Origin: Bacillota bacterium | Lineage (GTDB): Bacteria; Bacillota; Clostridia; Lachnospirales; Lachnospiraceae | Length of the DNA: 38,119 nt | NCBI GenBank assembly: GCA_023436225.1 | Contig: JAEZKA010000024.1 | Span: forward strand, 1 to 38,119 | Reading direction: 5' to 3' | Part shown: positions 8,001 to 16,287 of the stretch, one piece after another | Numbering within the stretch: position 1 is the first letter of the stretch | How the letters are laid out: every line of letters begins with the position of its first letter | Notes under the pieces: generated by a model | The model's database searches: none | What the model was told of the DNA's origin: nothing | The model's input: only the letters and a program-made list of their open reading frames with translations | Translations under genes and position numbers: made by a program

Positions 8001-9368
8001 TTAAGTGGCTCGTGTAAGATTCTTCATCCAATTAAATCGATTGATTTTAACAACTGCAACAAAGCACTTTAATATCTGATCCGACTTTAAACAGGCAAAA
8101 ACCCACCATGCAGGTGCACCCAGCCATGCAGAGATTATCGCAGACGGGAGCACGATACAAAACACAAAAATTGTATCATTCTTGAATACAAATGATATGT
8201 CTCCACCGGACTTTACCAGTCCAAAAAGACATGGCATCTGGTATCCACTTCCTATAATAGTGATAGAAAGAACGCTGATTAAGAGAGTGGCTTCTCTCGC
8301 TGCTGCTTGACTGATTCCACTATCTACATTACCAGAATACAACCCGACAAATGGCCCGTTAAGGCTTGCAACCAACGCACCGGAAAGCAACCCTACGAAC
8401 AGAAAGATTACCTGCGTTGTTCGTGCATACTCCTTCATAAGCTCGTATTTTCCAGCACCGATCGTCTTGCCGGTAATGATACCTACCGCTGAAGCAAGTC
8501 CCCAAATCGTTATGAAAGCAAGTGTACCCATGGTATTTGCTATTGATACCGCCGTGGCAACAGATGCGTCAAAAAACTTCCCGAAGATAATGGAGTTAAC
8601 CATAGTGTTTACACTCCATACGACCTCACCTGCAACAAGCGGCAGCCCATATCGTAAATAATCACCCATGAGCGACGGATCTGTTCGAAGTAGGTCAGTG
8701 AATTTTAATTTTAGCCTTTGATCGAAAAGAAATACATAGATTGCAATCGCAAGGGTTTCAATCACACGACCAATCAAAGTTGATAGCGCAGCCCCAAATA
8801 CACCCCACTGAAATACATAGATGAATAAAACATTTAAGCCTACGTCTATACAAAGCGATATTAATGAAATTGTCATACCGATGGATGGGGATTCTACCGC
8901 CCGCATTGAGCTGAGTAATGCCTGTGTTATACAAAAGAATACATAGGAGTAAGAGACAACACGCAAGTATATGATGCCTTCCCGTATGATTGCTGGATCC
9001 GATGTAAATATCCCAATCACAGCACCTGGTAACAAGAGACCGATTGAAGTCACAACGGCACCGAAGATAAGAGAAAAGCGTATACCGATAGCGATGGTGT
9101 TTTTGATGCTTACCGTGTCTTTTTTCCCCCAGTATTGTGCTGAAAGGATCAGGATGACACCGCTGATACCACCGGTGAACATCTGCACAAGAATATTAAT
9201 CTGACTAGCGAAGTATACGCCTGATACCGCAACATCTCCCATAGAGCTGACCATCAGATTGTCCGCAAAGGTAGCAAGGAACGCGATCAGGCCTTGTGCA
9301 GCTACCGGAAGCGCTAGAAAAATGAGGCTCTTATAATATGTTCGGTCCCGAGTGAGTACTCGTTTCAT
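8001..9368 (-). CDS. MATE family multidrug/Na+ efflux protein
   Basis: A 455-residue integral membrane protein with about 12 hydrophobic segments arranged as two repeats. The first helix pair holds LVAAQGLIAFLATFADNLMV-like sequence, and a matching VAGEVVWSVNTMVNS element opens the second half. Both are typical of MatE domains. The family exports cationic drugs or other small molecules using H+ or Na+ gradients; the substrate is not predictable. A strong GGAGGAG precedes the ATG. It is transcribed divergently from cfa, and its promoter overlaps a perfect inverted repeat that may bind a repressor. Confidence 0.88.
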   Translation of the reverse strand: MKRVLTRDRTYYKSLIFLALPVAAQGLIAFLATFADNLMVSSMGDVAVSGVYFASQINILVQMFTGGISGVILILSAQYWGKKDTVSIKNTIAIGIRFSLIFGAVVTSIGLLLPGAVIGIFTSDPAIIREGIIYLRVVSYSYVFFCITQALLSSMRAVESPSIGMTISLISLCIDVGLNVLFIYVFQWGVFGAALSTLIGRVIETLAIAIYVFLFDQRLKLKFTDLLRTDPSLMGDYLRYGLPLVAGEVVWSVNTMVNSIIFGKFFDASVATAVSIANTMGTLAFITIWGLASAVGIITGKTIGAGKYELMKEYARTTQVIFLFVGLLSGALVASLNGPFVGLYSGNVDSGISQAAAREATLLISVLSITIIGSGYQMPCLFGLVKSGGDISFVFKNDTIFVFCIVLPSAIISAWLGAPAWWVFACLKSDQILKCFVAVVKINRFNWMKNLTRAT

Positions 9369-9409
9369 AGTGGAGCTCCTCCTTAGTTGTTTTTTCTTTT
9401 GTTTTAGTA

Positions 9410-9439
9410 ATTATAATAGTAAATGAAATTTATGATAAA
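9410..9439 (-). promoter_or_regulatory. Probable promoter of the MATE gene
   Basis: On the minus strand TATAAT (9410-9415) is preceded by TTTATC (9434-9439) at an 18-bp spacing. The -10 is perfect and the -35 is weak. The predicted start gives a leader of about 35 bases to the MATE ATG. Confidence 0.5.
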
Positions 9440-9455
9440 GTAAATCTCTTTACTT
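9438..9455. promoter_or_regulatory. Candidate operator overlapping the MATE -35
   Basis: The inverted repeat AAGTAAA-tctc-TTTACTT is perfect over 7-bp arms and overlaps the -35 of the MATE promoter. This size and placement suit a dimeric repressor of MarR, TetR or similar type. No regulator gene is adjacent, so the binder would be encoded elsewhere. Confidence 0.45.
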
Positions 9456-9493
9456 CCACATTTTCTAAAATATTATGAAGGTGAATGCAGTTA

Positions 9494-9521
9494 TTGATAT
9501 ACTTCTGATAATTGCTATTAT
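9494..9521 (+). promoter_or_regulatory. Probable promoter of cfa
   Basis: TTGATA (9494-9499), a 16-bp spacer, then TATTAT (9516-9521), a good sigma-A-type match. It would give a leader of about 80 bases. A second TATAAT (9563-9568) has no matching -35. Confidence 0.45.
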
Positions 9522-9609
9522 AAGCTCTGATTAACTCATGTAAGTTTGGATAAAATAGTTAATATAATACAATATTAATAAACAAAATCTTCCTATGAGG
9601 TGATCAATC

Positions 9610-10818
9610 ATGTTTTCAGTAAAAGAAAAAGCACCATCAAATCAGATAGAAAAAACGCTTTATAAAAATATATTTTCCAATCTATTTTCTGATCCTTGCT
9701 CTATAAAATTCTGGGATGGAGAAGAAATCAACTATGGTACCGGTGAAAGCAGTTTTAGGATCGTTTTAAATGAACCCTTGCCTATTTCAGAGGTTATTGC
9801 TGATCCTTCTGTATCTTTTGGGGAAGCTTACATGTTTAAAAGGCTTGATATTGAGGGAAATATTGAAGATGTTATTGAATCCTTATATAAGAATTCAAAA
9901 AGCTTTTTAAGGGATAAAGAAAAATATGCCAAAATCCTAAATCCGATTAAGAACACCTTAAGAAAAAGCAAGGAGAATATTAGCTTTCATTATGATATAG
10001 GAAATGAATTCTATCAGTTATGGCTTGATAAATCTATGACCTATTCCTGTGGTTATTTTACATCGGATAATGATACTCTGGAACAAGCACAAGCGAATAA
10101 AGTTGCTTATATACTCAAGAAACTAAACCTAAAGGAAAACGATACATTGCTTGATATCGGATGCGGCTGGGGTGAATTGATTATATCCGCTGTAAAAAAA
10201 TATAAAGTGAAAGCACTCGGTGTTACTTTAAGCCGGGAACAAATGGAAAAAGCAAATGAACGTATTAAAAAAGAAGGTCTTGAAGATTATGTTGAGGTTC
10301 AATTAATCGATTATCGCAATATAAAAAATAGAACATTTGATAAAATCGTTAGTGTCGGTATGATAGAACATGTTGGAAAAGAATATCTTGCCGAATATTT
10401 TACTGTGATAAATTCCCTGTTAAATAAAGGAGGTATCTCATTATTACATTGTATAACAAGCTTTAAAGGCGGAAACAACTCTTGGATTAACAAATATATT
10501 TTTCCGGGTGGATATATTCCCTCTATAAATGAACTTGTCAATAATATATCCTCCGAATCCTTTTATCTTCTTGATTTGGAAAGCTTAAGAAGGCATTATG
10601 TACGTACTCTAGAAAATTGGACTAATAATTTTGAAAGCTCTCTACCAATGATAAAGCAAATTAAGGATGATACTTTTATAAGAATGTGGCGGCTATATCT
10701 TAATTCCTGTGCTGCATCCTTTAAAGCTGGTAATATAGATATTCACCAATTTCTCTTTTCAAAAGGATTAGCAGATGATATTCCCTGGACAAGAAGTTAT
10801 TTGTATGCTGAAAAATAA
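9610..10818 (+). CDS. cfa: Cyclopropane-fatty-acyl-phospholipid synthase
   Basis: The enzyme transfers a methylene group from S-adenosylmethionine to cis double bonds of membrane phospholipid acyl chains. The N-terminal domain ends near FGEAYMFKRLDIEG. The catalytic domain has HYDIGNEFYQLWLD, MTYSCGYF, the SAM loop DIGCGWGE at 182-189, GVTLSREQ, and SVGMIEHVGKEY with the bicarbonate-site glutamate and histidine. At 402 aa it is full length. An AGGTGAT ribosome binding site precedes the ATG. Products of such enzymes protect membranes from acid and solvent stress. It is the only long plus-strand gene wholly inside the window. Confidence 0.93.
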   Translation: MFSVKEKAPSNQIEKTLYKNIFSNLFSDPCSIKFWDGEEINYGTGESSFRIVLNEPLPISEVIADPSVSFGEAYMFKRLDIEGNIEDVIESLYKNSKSFLRDKEKYAKILNPIKNTLRKSKENISFHYDIGNEFYQLWLDKSMTYSCGYFTSDNDTLEQAQANKVAYILKKLNLKENDTLLDIGCGWGELIISAVKKYKVKALGVTLSREQMEKANERIKKEGLEDYVEVQLIDYRNIKNRTFDKIVSVGMIEHVGKEYLAEYFTVINSLLNKGGISLLHCITSFKGGNNSWINKYIFPGGYIPSINELVNNISSESFYLLDLESLRRHYVRTLENWTNNFESSLPMIKQIKDDTFIRMWRLYLNSCAASFKAGNIDIHQFLFSKGLADDIPWTRSYLYAEK

Positions 10819-10864
10819 TCTATATGCATGGTGCCTTCCATTCATACTTTATCAATAGAAATAC

Positions 10865-10909
10865 ACACCATATTGGCGCTTTAACATATCTTAAGCGCTA
10901 ATATGGTGT
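10865..10909. repeat. 17-bp-stem inverted repeat between convergent genes
   Basis: Left arm ACACCATATTGGCGCTT (10865-10881) pairs with right arm 10893-10909, giving 16 Watson-Crick pairs and one G-T over an 11-base loop. It lies 46 bases after the cfa stop and about 145 bases beyond the stop of the facing DUF4236 gene. No long T-run follows on either strand, though minus-strand readout has GTATTT. It is probably a shared terminator or a small palindromic repeat element. Confidence 0.6.
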
Positions 10910-11052
10910 ATCTTCATTACATGGGTAACTTTTTACTTCAAGACACCCTGTTTTCATTTATACACTTGCCGAATCTATTATTCCTTACGGTTATTCCTTG
11001 TTAGTATTTCTACACATAGTACAATGAATTGAACTGTAAGTGTAAGTAATTA

Positions 11053-12108
11053 TCATCCCTTACTATAATTTTTAAATACACTTGATGCATAGGTTCGCAT
11101 AGTATCAATCGTTTGAGAATTCGAGCACATAATCTCAACATATAATGAATTTCCTGATTGAATAATTACTTCACCGTACTCGCACACCGGAACCTTTCTA
11201 TTTCCTTTGTATCTTCTATCCGGTGATCCATCTTTATTTACCTTCAACCAGGTTTGTCTAACTACCTTTGCATCAGCTGGAACTGCTTCACTTTCGATAA
11301 AATTTGTTGTTCCGAGATTTAGATTGATATCCGAATAATTTAACGCACCAACCTTACGTCTATCGATTACAAGAAGTTTATCCGGAAGAAAAAATAGCTG
11401 TTTTTTCTTAAGCTGTAGTCCAAATGGCGTAATATTCGATTTCAAGAAATATGGTAATTTATTGATCGCTTTAGCAGGTACTCGTGTTACGCTGGTCTTT
11501 GCACCACCATGCGCTTTCGAATTCTGAATCTGAGCTGCTGTTATTATTTGCCAGAACTTCTTATTGGAATTCATACTCATCCAAATAGAATTTAATTGCT
11601 CATATGCAATTCTTGAATCTTCATCAAAGTCATACTCCATTGGAATAACCATCTTGGTATGAGTATAAATTTTTAGTACGATACCAGCAATACCCGTTAA
11701 GATGAATATAGGCATAGCCAAAAGAAGAAACGTTAATATGAGAAACGTACTAAGCAAATTTAGATTTTGTATCTTCTTAAAACGATCCAGCAGATCTTTA
11801 TATTCGACGGGTTGAAATTTACTTACATCTACAATTTCCATATTTTCTGCTGGCATTACATCATTAGACTTATGATTGAGATTATGATAGGAACCACTAT
11901 TCGCTCTTTTCTGATTTTTGCTTTTTCCTGTTTCTTCTACATAAGAAATACCTGTTCCGGGTATTGATAGCGTGCGCCTTGTTGTTCCTCTTGCTGTTTT
12001 TGTTATCCTGGCACCTTTAACACCCCAGCTGTATCCTATCCCCGACTTACTGATATTAACACGGAAGCCCCCACCTAAATTAATACTTTTTCTATATCTG
12101 AATCCCAT
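11053..12108 (-). CDS. DUF4236-domain membrane protein
   Basis: The first ~55 residues are a clear DUF4236 domain (GFRYRKSINLGGGFRVNISK, then GIGYSWG and SIPGTGISY). A polar linker follows. Near residues 115-155 there is a strongly hydrophobic double segment (LLSTFLILTFLLLAMPIFIL and following), then a ~190-residue cytoplasmic-looking region with LPDKLLVIDRRKVGALNY. The start is the ATG whose ribosome binding site GGAGG lies inside an alternative upstream frame. DUF4236 is a widespread domain of unknown function, and I recognise nothing in the C-terminal part. A sensory or cargo role is speculation. Confidence 0.72.
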   Translation of the reverse strand: MGFRYRKSINLGGGFRVNISKSGIGYSWGVKGARITKTARGTTRRTLSIPGTGISYVEETGKSKNQKRANSGSYHNLNHKSNDVMPAENMEIVDVSKFQPVEYKDLLDRFKKIQNLNLLSTFLILTFLLLAMPIFILTGIAGIVLKIYTHTKMVIPMEYDFDEDSRIAYEQLNSIWMSMNSNKKFWQIITAAQIQNSKAHGGAKTSVTRVPAKAINKLPYFLKSNITPFGLQLKKKQLFFLPDKLLVIDRRKVGALNYSDINLNLGTTNFIESEAVPADAKVVRQTWLKVNKDGSPDRRYKGNRKVPVCEYGEVIIQSGNSLYVEIMCSNSQTIDTMRTYASSVFKNYSKG

Positions 12109-12240
12109 AAAAACCTCCATGATGAAATGAAGCTAAGCAGATTATATCCAATAGTTATATTCTCTCCTATTATCCCCTATTCTTAATACTTCAATCCTTT
12201 TATCATTTCAATTTCATTTTAGTTAATCTTCCAAATACAT

Positions 12241-13587
12241 TTACTCATATACCTTATTAGCATCAAATTTACCTTTATTCTTTAATTTCGCATCGAAAAA
12301 TTCCAGTATGATACGATTCTCTAATTCAATAGTAGCCTTAGTATCCACCTCTGCTTCCTGACCATTTAGGAGATTAGCTAAAAAGGGAGAAACTAAGGAA
12401 AGATCCGTAAGTGTCAGATGCTTCGTTCCCTTAAGGTACACATCATAACTTTCCTTACATATTTGGTTGGATATTTTATTACCTGCGTAGACTCCTGTAT
12501 TAGTACCGTCCTTAAGCTGTACCCAAACCTGATCGGAGTAAATATTCAGAATGGGAGTATCATATTTCTTTTCTGTCGCAATCAGCTCATCTTTATTCTT
12601 ATCATAAACCATTTCACTAAAATATGGTCCGTCAATATTGATTACCGCGTCCACGTCTTCTCGCTCTCTTCCCATCTGTACACTAGCAGCAGCTCCCATG
12701 GAATGTCCAAAGACACCTATTTTACTACTATCAATCAGCTGATACAGTGTTGCGTTATCTGCTTTTTTTGAAGAAAACACCTCAGCTTTATCCGCTTCTA
12801 CTGTATTCTGTAATATGGTATCAATTGTTAAATTGATGTCCTCCGTTCGGATTCTCATCCATTTCTTTATCAGTTCATAGCATTGTGCCTTCGTATAAAT
12901 ACCATCCTTGTTGGAATCATTGACTTCCTTCATGTAATCCTGATTAACAAGTACAACCTTCCCCTCCACTGATTCCGTGTAAAAGGAATGCCCGGGATGA
13001 TCGATTGAACAAACAATATATCCATTACTAGCTAAATCCTGATAACATGAAGTGTTGCTGTTTTTAATGCCATATGCTCCATGAGAAAATACAAGTAAAG
13101 GAAACTTTTCTTCTGCATTCTCCGGATACCAGAAACCAACATTTACACTTCTTTTATCTCCGGTATAATAATCGATGATTGTATCACTCGTAAATGTATA
13201 TTGTGCCGTGGCAACCTTATATTCCCCGGTTGGTTGCAGCTCCTCATATTGTGGAAAAAGAAAAGCCGGAAGAAGTGCAAACGCGAAAAGAAAAACCATC
13301 ATAATTGCCTTTAGTATAGCATTCCTTTTCAAAAACTGCTTTGGATTATTTTTACTCTTGGTCAAATCATATATTCCTTTGATACTAAGCATAAGTAATA
13401 CCGCCCCTAGAATATACCAGCATAAGCCCCACTCTATAACAGTCGTAATACATAGTAACAGGAAAGCTCCAAACGCCATCAGGCGTACATAGCTTCTTAC
13501 CTTGCGCTGCATTGAACCAGTAAGGATACTATAAATTGTAAATGAAATTTCAAATAATATACATAGAATAAAAATTATAATAGTCAT
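12241..13587 (-). CDS. Membrane-anchored alpha/beta hydrolase (PAF-acetylhydrolase/chlorophyllase-like)
   Basis: With the start after GGGGAG the protein has 448 residues. Several N-terminal hydrophobic segments cover roughly residues 1-125. An extracellular-looking catalytic domain follows, containing VGFWYPENA, LLVFSHGAYG (oxyanion region), SIDHPGHS and the nucleophile elbow GHSMG with Ser296. IDGPYF and a late H (GTKHLTLTD) supply likely acid and base positions. The order matches PAF acetylhydrolase-like esterases and dienelactone-type hydrolases. It probably acts on an ester outside the membrane. The longer frame upstream has no ribosome binding site and was rejected. Confidence 0.72.
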   Translation of the reverse strand: MTIIIFILCILFEISFTIYSILTGSMQRKVRSYVRLMAFGAFLLLCITTVIEWGLCWYILGAVLLMLSIKGIYDLTKSKNNPKQFLKRNAILKAIMMVFLFAFALLPAFLFPQYEELQPTGEYKVATAQYTFTSDTIIDYYTGDKRSVNVGFWYPENAEEKFPLLVFSHGAYGIKNSNTSCYQDLASNGYIVCSIDHPGHSFYTESVEGKVVLVNQDYMKEVNDSNKDGIYTKAQCYELIKKWMRIRTEDINLTIDTILQNTVEADKAEVFSSKKADNATLYQLIDSSKIGVFGHSMGAAASVQMGREREDVDAVINIDGPYFSEMVYDKNKDELIATEKKYDTPILNIYSDQVWVQLKDGTNTGVYAGNKISNQICKESYDVYLKGTKHLTLTDLSLVSPFLANLLNGQEAEVDTKATIELENRIILEFFDAKLKNKGKFDANKVYE

Positions 13588-13700
13588 AATTATCTCCCCA
13601 ATTTCTGTTATATTCTTATATGTCACAAATTTTAGCATAGGAGAAATAATGCGTAAATAGTGGTTACTGTATGCGGTCGCCACAGGTTCGTAAGTGGTAT

Positions 13701-13734
13701 AAAAACAGCGGTAAGTTACATACCTACCGCTGTT
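13701..13734 (-). terminator. Rho-independent terminator of the LytTR-DUF3021 operon
   Basis: AACAGCGGTA (13704-13713) and TACCGCTGTT (13725-13734) form a 10-bp stem with an 11-base loop. On the minus strand the hairpin ends in a five-T run. It starts about 20 bases after the DUF3021 stop. Confidence 0.85.
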
Positions 13735-13755
13735 AATCTCTTACTTTATATTTCT

Positions 13756-14181
13756 TTATTTAATACTTTTCTTTACCCTCATATCCTCAAGCTGGTGATT
13801 GATATCATTAGCTGTCTTGCGATCCATCAACCACGTAATGAAGCAAACCAACAGATATATTGCAAATACTTCCAAGCCAAATAGTACTGTTAGCTTAATT
13901 CCTGATACCTGCCCCATGATGTTTCCAAAGGTAAGGATTACTACTTCCAATAATATAAAGTGAACCGCCATACGGATGTATTTGCCTTTGATGGTTAATT
14001 CCTTTTTGGAGTAATAGACTAATGACGGCAAATCTCCGGCCAGTGAAAATAGAGCAATTAATATAATTTCCCGGAAGGTAAAGCTATGAGTTGGATTAAA
14101 TATTGCTGTTCCTAATACAATTATAGTAAATATAATAAAATAATTACGAAACAGTGAACTCAATATATCTTTCTTAACCAT
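13756..14181 (-). CDS. DUF3021 membrane protein, partner of the LytTR regulator
   Basis: A 141-residue protein with four hydrophobic segments (FIIFTIIVLGTAIF, IILIALFSLAGDLP, MAVHFILLEVVILTFG, LFGLEVFAIYLLVCFITWLM) and a basic tail, as in DUF3021. The GGGAGG ribosome binding site lies within the last codons of the LytTR gene, with 4 bases between that gene's stop and this ATG, so the two are co-transcribed and probably coupled. In streptococcal LytTR regulatory systems a membrane protein holds the LytTR regulator inactive. A similar role here is inferred from the pairing. Confidence 0.8.
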   Translation of the reverse strand: MVKKDILSSLFRNYFIIFTIIVLGTAIFNPTHSFTFREIILIALFSLAGDLPSLVYYSKKELTIKGKYIRMAVHFILLEVVILTFGNIMGQVSGIKLTVLFGLEVFAIYLLVCFITWLMDRKTANDINHQLEDMRVKKSIK

Positions 14182-14185
14182 TTGC

Positions 14186-14629
14186 TCAACCTCCCAACCC
14201 AAGTTTATTTTTTAACTGAGGTACATATTGTCTTGATACTATTATAGTTTCTTTATTATCCATCACCGCTTCAAATCTCCCACTAAAGGTAGGGTGAAGC
14301 AAGGTAATTTTCTCAATATTCAATATGATTGATTTAGAACAACGAAAAAAGCGCCGACTTACACATAACTGCTCAAGCTCATATAGTTTCTGTTTCGCTT
14401 CGAAGACCTTGTCTTTACAATAAATAAACACTTTATTATCTACTGCTTCAAAATAGTATACATCTCCAAAAGACAGGCGATGGATATTATTTTGATCGTA
14501 ACCAATCAATTCACTATCCTGAGTTTTTAGAAAATTAACATAAGCCACTACCTCATCCGTAACCTCATGACACCGGATTAGAATTTCTTCCTCTAGTTCT
14601 CTACCAATGGTTTCGATGGTAATTTTCAT
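14186..14629 (-). CDS. LytTR-domain DNA-binding transcriptional regulator
   Basis: 147 residues. A short N-terminal region precedes a LytTR domain from about residue 45 (IHRLSFGDVYYFEAVDNKVF, then LEQLCVSRRFFRCSKSIILN and ISRQYVP-like VSRQYVPQLK). There is no receiver domain, so control does not come from a histidine kinase phosphorelay. LytTR proteins bind promoter-proximal direct repeats. Such stand-alone LytTR genes usually pair with a membrane protein, here the DUF3021 gene directly downstream. The RBS is GAAGGT. Likely autoregulated, but no clear repeat was found upstream. Confidence 0.88.
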   Translation of the reverse strand: MKITIETIGRELEEEILIRCHEVTDEVVAYVNFLKTQDSELIGYDQNNIHRLSFGDVYYFEAVDNKVFIYCKDKVFEAKQKLYELEQLCVSRRFFRCSKSIILNIEKITLLHPTFSGRFEAVMDNKETIIVSRQYVPQLKNKLGLGG

Positions 14630-14741
14630 ATTGTTATACCTTCTTTACTAATTTTCTGATCAATTCCTCTTTGCTGCCAAAGTCTATGACCCGGATATAA
14701 AGAAGTTTGAAACAACAGAGGTTTATCTTGGATACCTGAAA

Positions 14742-15392
14742 TTAGTTTTTGTAGAGAAACGGTTGATCCAATCTATTCTTATAACCGCCGTGCTTCTTCT
14801 GCATTGTATGCCAGCCTATCTTACCGATGCCAATTTTATCTAGCACATTCATAAAGCGAACAGCTGATTTTGAAAGCTTATACGGCTCAGCAAATGCTTT
14901 AATGTACTTTTCTGAAAAGCCCCCCTGCTGCTCATACTCTCTACCAAATCCGGCAAATTCTTTTGCAAGCTTTTTAAACGAACCGGGCATAATGGCAATC
15001 CCGGCACATTCACCTTTGATAACCGTACCAAGACAATTGTAGTTCAAGCTTCGCAATAGACAAGTAAAATATCTGCAGAAGATCTCACTTTCAGAAGATT
15101 CTGGATATCCTGATTGGATGATTAAACCGAAGGACTGACCATGCTCTGCAGGAGGAAGCTGCTCCAAAAACTTTACAACAATCCCTGGCACGGCATGTAT
15201 ATAATTTGGTGTGATAATAATAACATGGTCAAATTTTTTAATGTAGTTTATAAGGCTTGTAGTATTCTCACCAGCGATAGAACGAATTTCGCATGGTTGT
15301 TCCATTTCGCTCACGAATGCATTTGCAAGAAAATAGCTTCCGCTATTTTTTGAATTTCCTTTTGGTGATCCATTTAAAATGATGGTGTTCAT
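14742..15392 (-). CDS. Flavodoxin-fold NAD(P)H-dependent FMN reductase-like protein
   Basis: The N-terminus shows the FMN phosphate loop NGSPKGNSKNSGSY, followed by HVIIITPNYIHAVPGIVVKF, the PNYxxxxPxxxKxFLE pattern of the NADPH-dependent FMN reductase family. At 216 aa it is typical. The start lies 2 bases after the upstream gene's stop, so the two are one operon. It is presumably an FMN-dependent oxidoreductase of quinones or iron. In the same frame after the stop, 35 codons remain open and end VIDFGSKEELIRKLVKKV, possibly a gene remnant. Confidence 0.78.
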   Translation of the reverse strand: MNTIILNGSPKGNSKNSGSYFLANAFVSEMEQPCEIRSIAGENTTSLINYIKKFDHVIIITPNYIHAVPGIVVKFLEQLPPAEHGQSFGLIIQSGYPESSESEIFCRYFTCLLRSLNYNCLGTVIKGECAGIAIMPGSFKKLAKEFAGFGREYEQQGGFSEKYIKAFAEPYKLSKSAVRFMNVLDKIGIGKIGWHTMQKKHGGYKNRLDQPFLYKN

Positions 15393-15394
15393 CT

Positions 15395-15871
15395 TTAGCG
15401 GCCCTCACTTTCAACAAAAGCCGATATAGGCTTTATCGTAATATTCTTTGAATAAAACTGCTCAAATACCTTATAGATATAATCGTTAAAAATGCGTTGG
15501 TATTCGTCATTTTCAAATTCTCCTGCATAATAGAACTCAATGTCAGGATATTTTTCGTATCTTCGCGAATGCCGTGTTCCACCATTCTCAAAAATACAAT
15601 AAGGAAGAAAGTGGGGAATCATTCTATCGAGAAGTGCTTTTAGATTCCCACTGATAAATCCTCTCTGAAGCTTTACTAGAAACACTGCTTTATCTGCAGC
15701 GAGGTATTCGTAATAAAAATCGTCCAGGTCTTTGTGTACACATCTTCCTGGTGTTGTCCACCAACAGCTCCAGCAACCTAGGCAATCTTTAACCGTTAAT
15801 GCAGTTAGATCGAATACCTTAGCATTCGGTGGACTAAGTACTTCCATTTCCTTAATAACAACTGTTTTCAT
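15395..15871 (-). CDS. Flavodoxin-like protein lacking the FMN phosphate loop
   Basis: The segment VKDCLGCWSCWWTTPGRCVHKDD-like (here ending HKDLDD) and KAVFLVKLQRGFISGNLKALLDRMIPH match the middle of the NADPH-dependent FMN reductase / multimeric flavodoxin family, with two CxxC-type cysteines. The first strand MKTVVIKE runs directly into the second strand (AKVFDL). The GSPR-type phosphate loop and first helix, about 25 residues, are therefore absent. It may have lost FMN binding or work as a pair with the downstream flavodoxin-fold gene, 2 bases away. The RBS is AGGGAG. Confidence 0.65.
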   Translation of the reverse strand: MKTVVIKEMEVLSPPNAKVFDLTALTVKDCLGCWSCWWTTPGRCVHKDLDDFYYEYLAADKAVFLVKLQRGFISGNLKALLDRMIPHFLPYCIFENGGTRHSRRYEKYPDIEFYYAGEFENDEYQRIFNDYIYKVFEQFYSKNITIKPISAFVESEGR

Positions 15872-16287
15872 AATAGTTTTTCTCCCTATTTAATTAAATT
15901 ACTCCCTTAGAACAAATTTATATATTTTTTAATCCATTGGGTATCTTTAGCCTTTGTTGCCCTATTCTAAATCCTATATCGATCAATAAGCTCCACATCA
16001 ATCTCCCACTCATTTCTCAATATAATAACATAATTCAGGAATTAATACCATGCTTTAACATTATTTTTACCAAATAATAGGTTACAGACTTAAACCTTAT
16101 ACATAAGCATAACCATACTAAAAATATTTTTATTAATGTCTCCGTACATGACATGCTATTGTCATGTTACTATTGATATGCTTACTGTATCAGAGGAGCT
16201 AATTTCAGTTTTGATAAGATTAAAATACTCTACATAACTGATTAGCAAGGCTGAACTATATTACTATATTTACGAAGGAGTGGGAAC
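15872..16287. other. 416-bp divergent intergenic stretch
   Basis: It separates the minus-strand flavodoxin operon from the plus-strand PPOX gene. It holds a perfect inverted repeat at 16146-16167. On the minus strand a 24-codon open piece at 15967-16041 ends EIDVELIDRYRI-stop and looks like a gene remnant. About 18 of 21 bases of that tail match the VOC gene's ELIDRYG codons at 31.6 kb. No convincing consensus promoter was found. TTGATA at 16211-16216 lacks a well-spaced -10. Confidence 0.4.
16146..16167. promoter_or_regulatory. Perfect 8-bp inverted repeat, candidate operator for the PPOX gene
   Basis: ACATGACA-tgctat-TGTCATGT has perfect 8-bp arms and a 6-bp spacer, the size of a dimeric repressor site. 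It lies about 120 bases upstream of the PPOX start. It could also serve the divergent flavodoxin operon. Confidence 0.4.

Noticed and set aside
14637..14741. Open frame continuing after the flavodoxin stop, ending VIDFGSKEELIRKLVKKV
   Set aside because: Protein-like, but no start, only 35 codons, and it may be chance continuation; mentioned under the flavodoxin gene only.
15967..16041. 24-codon remnant ending EIDVELIDRYRI that resembles the end of the VOC gene at 31.6 kb
   Set aside because: The match covers only about 21 bases; too short to call a pseudogene or a duplicated copy.
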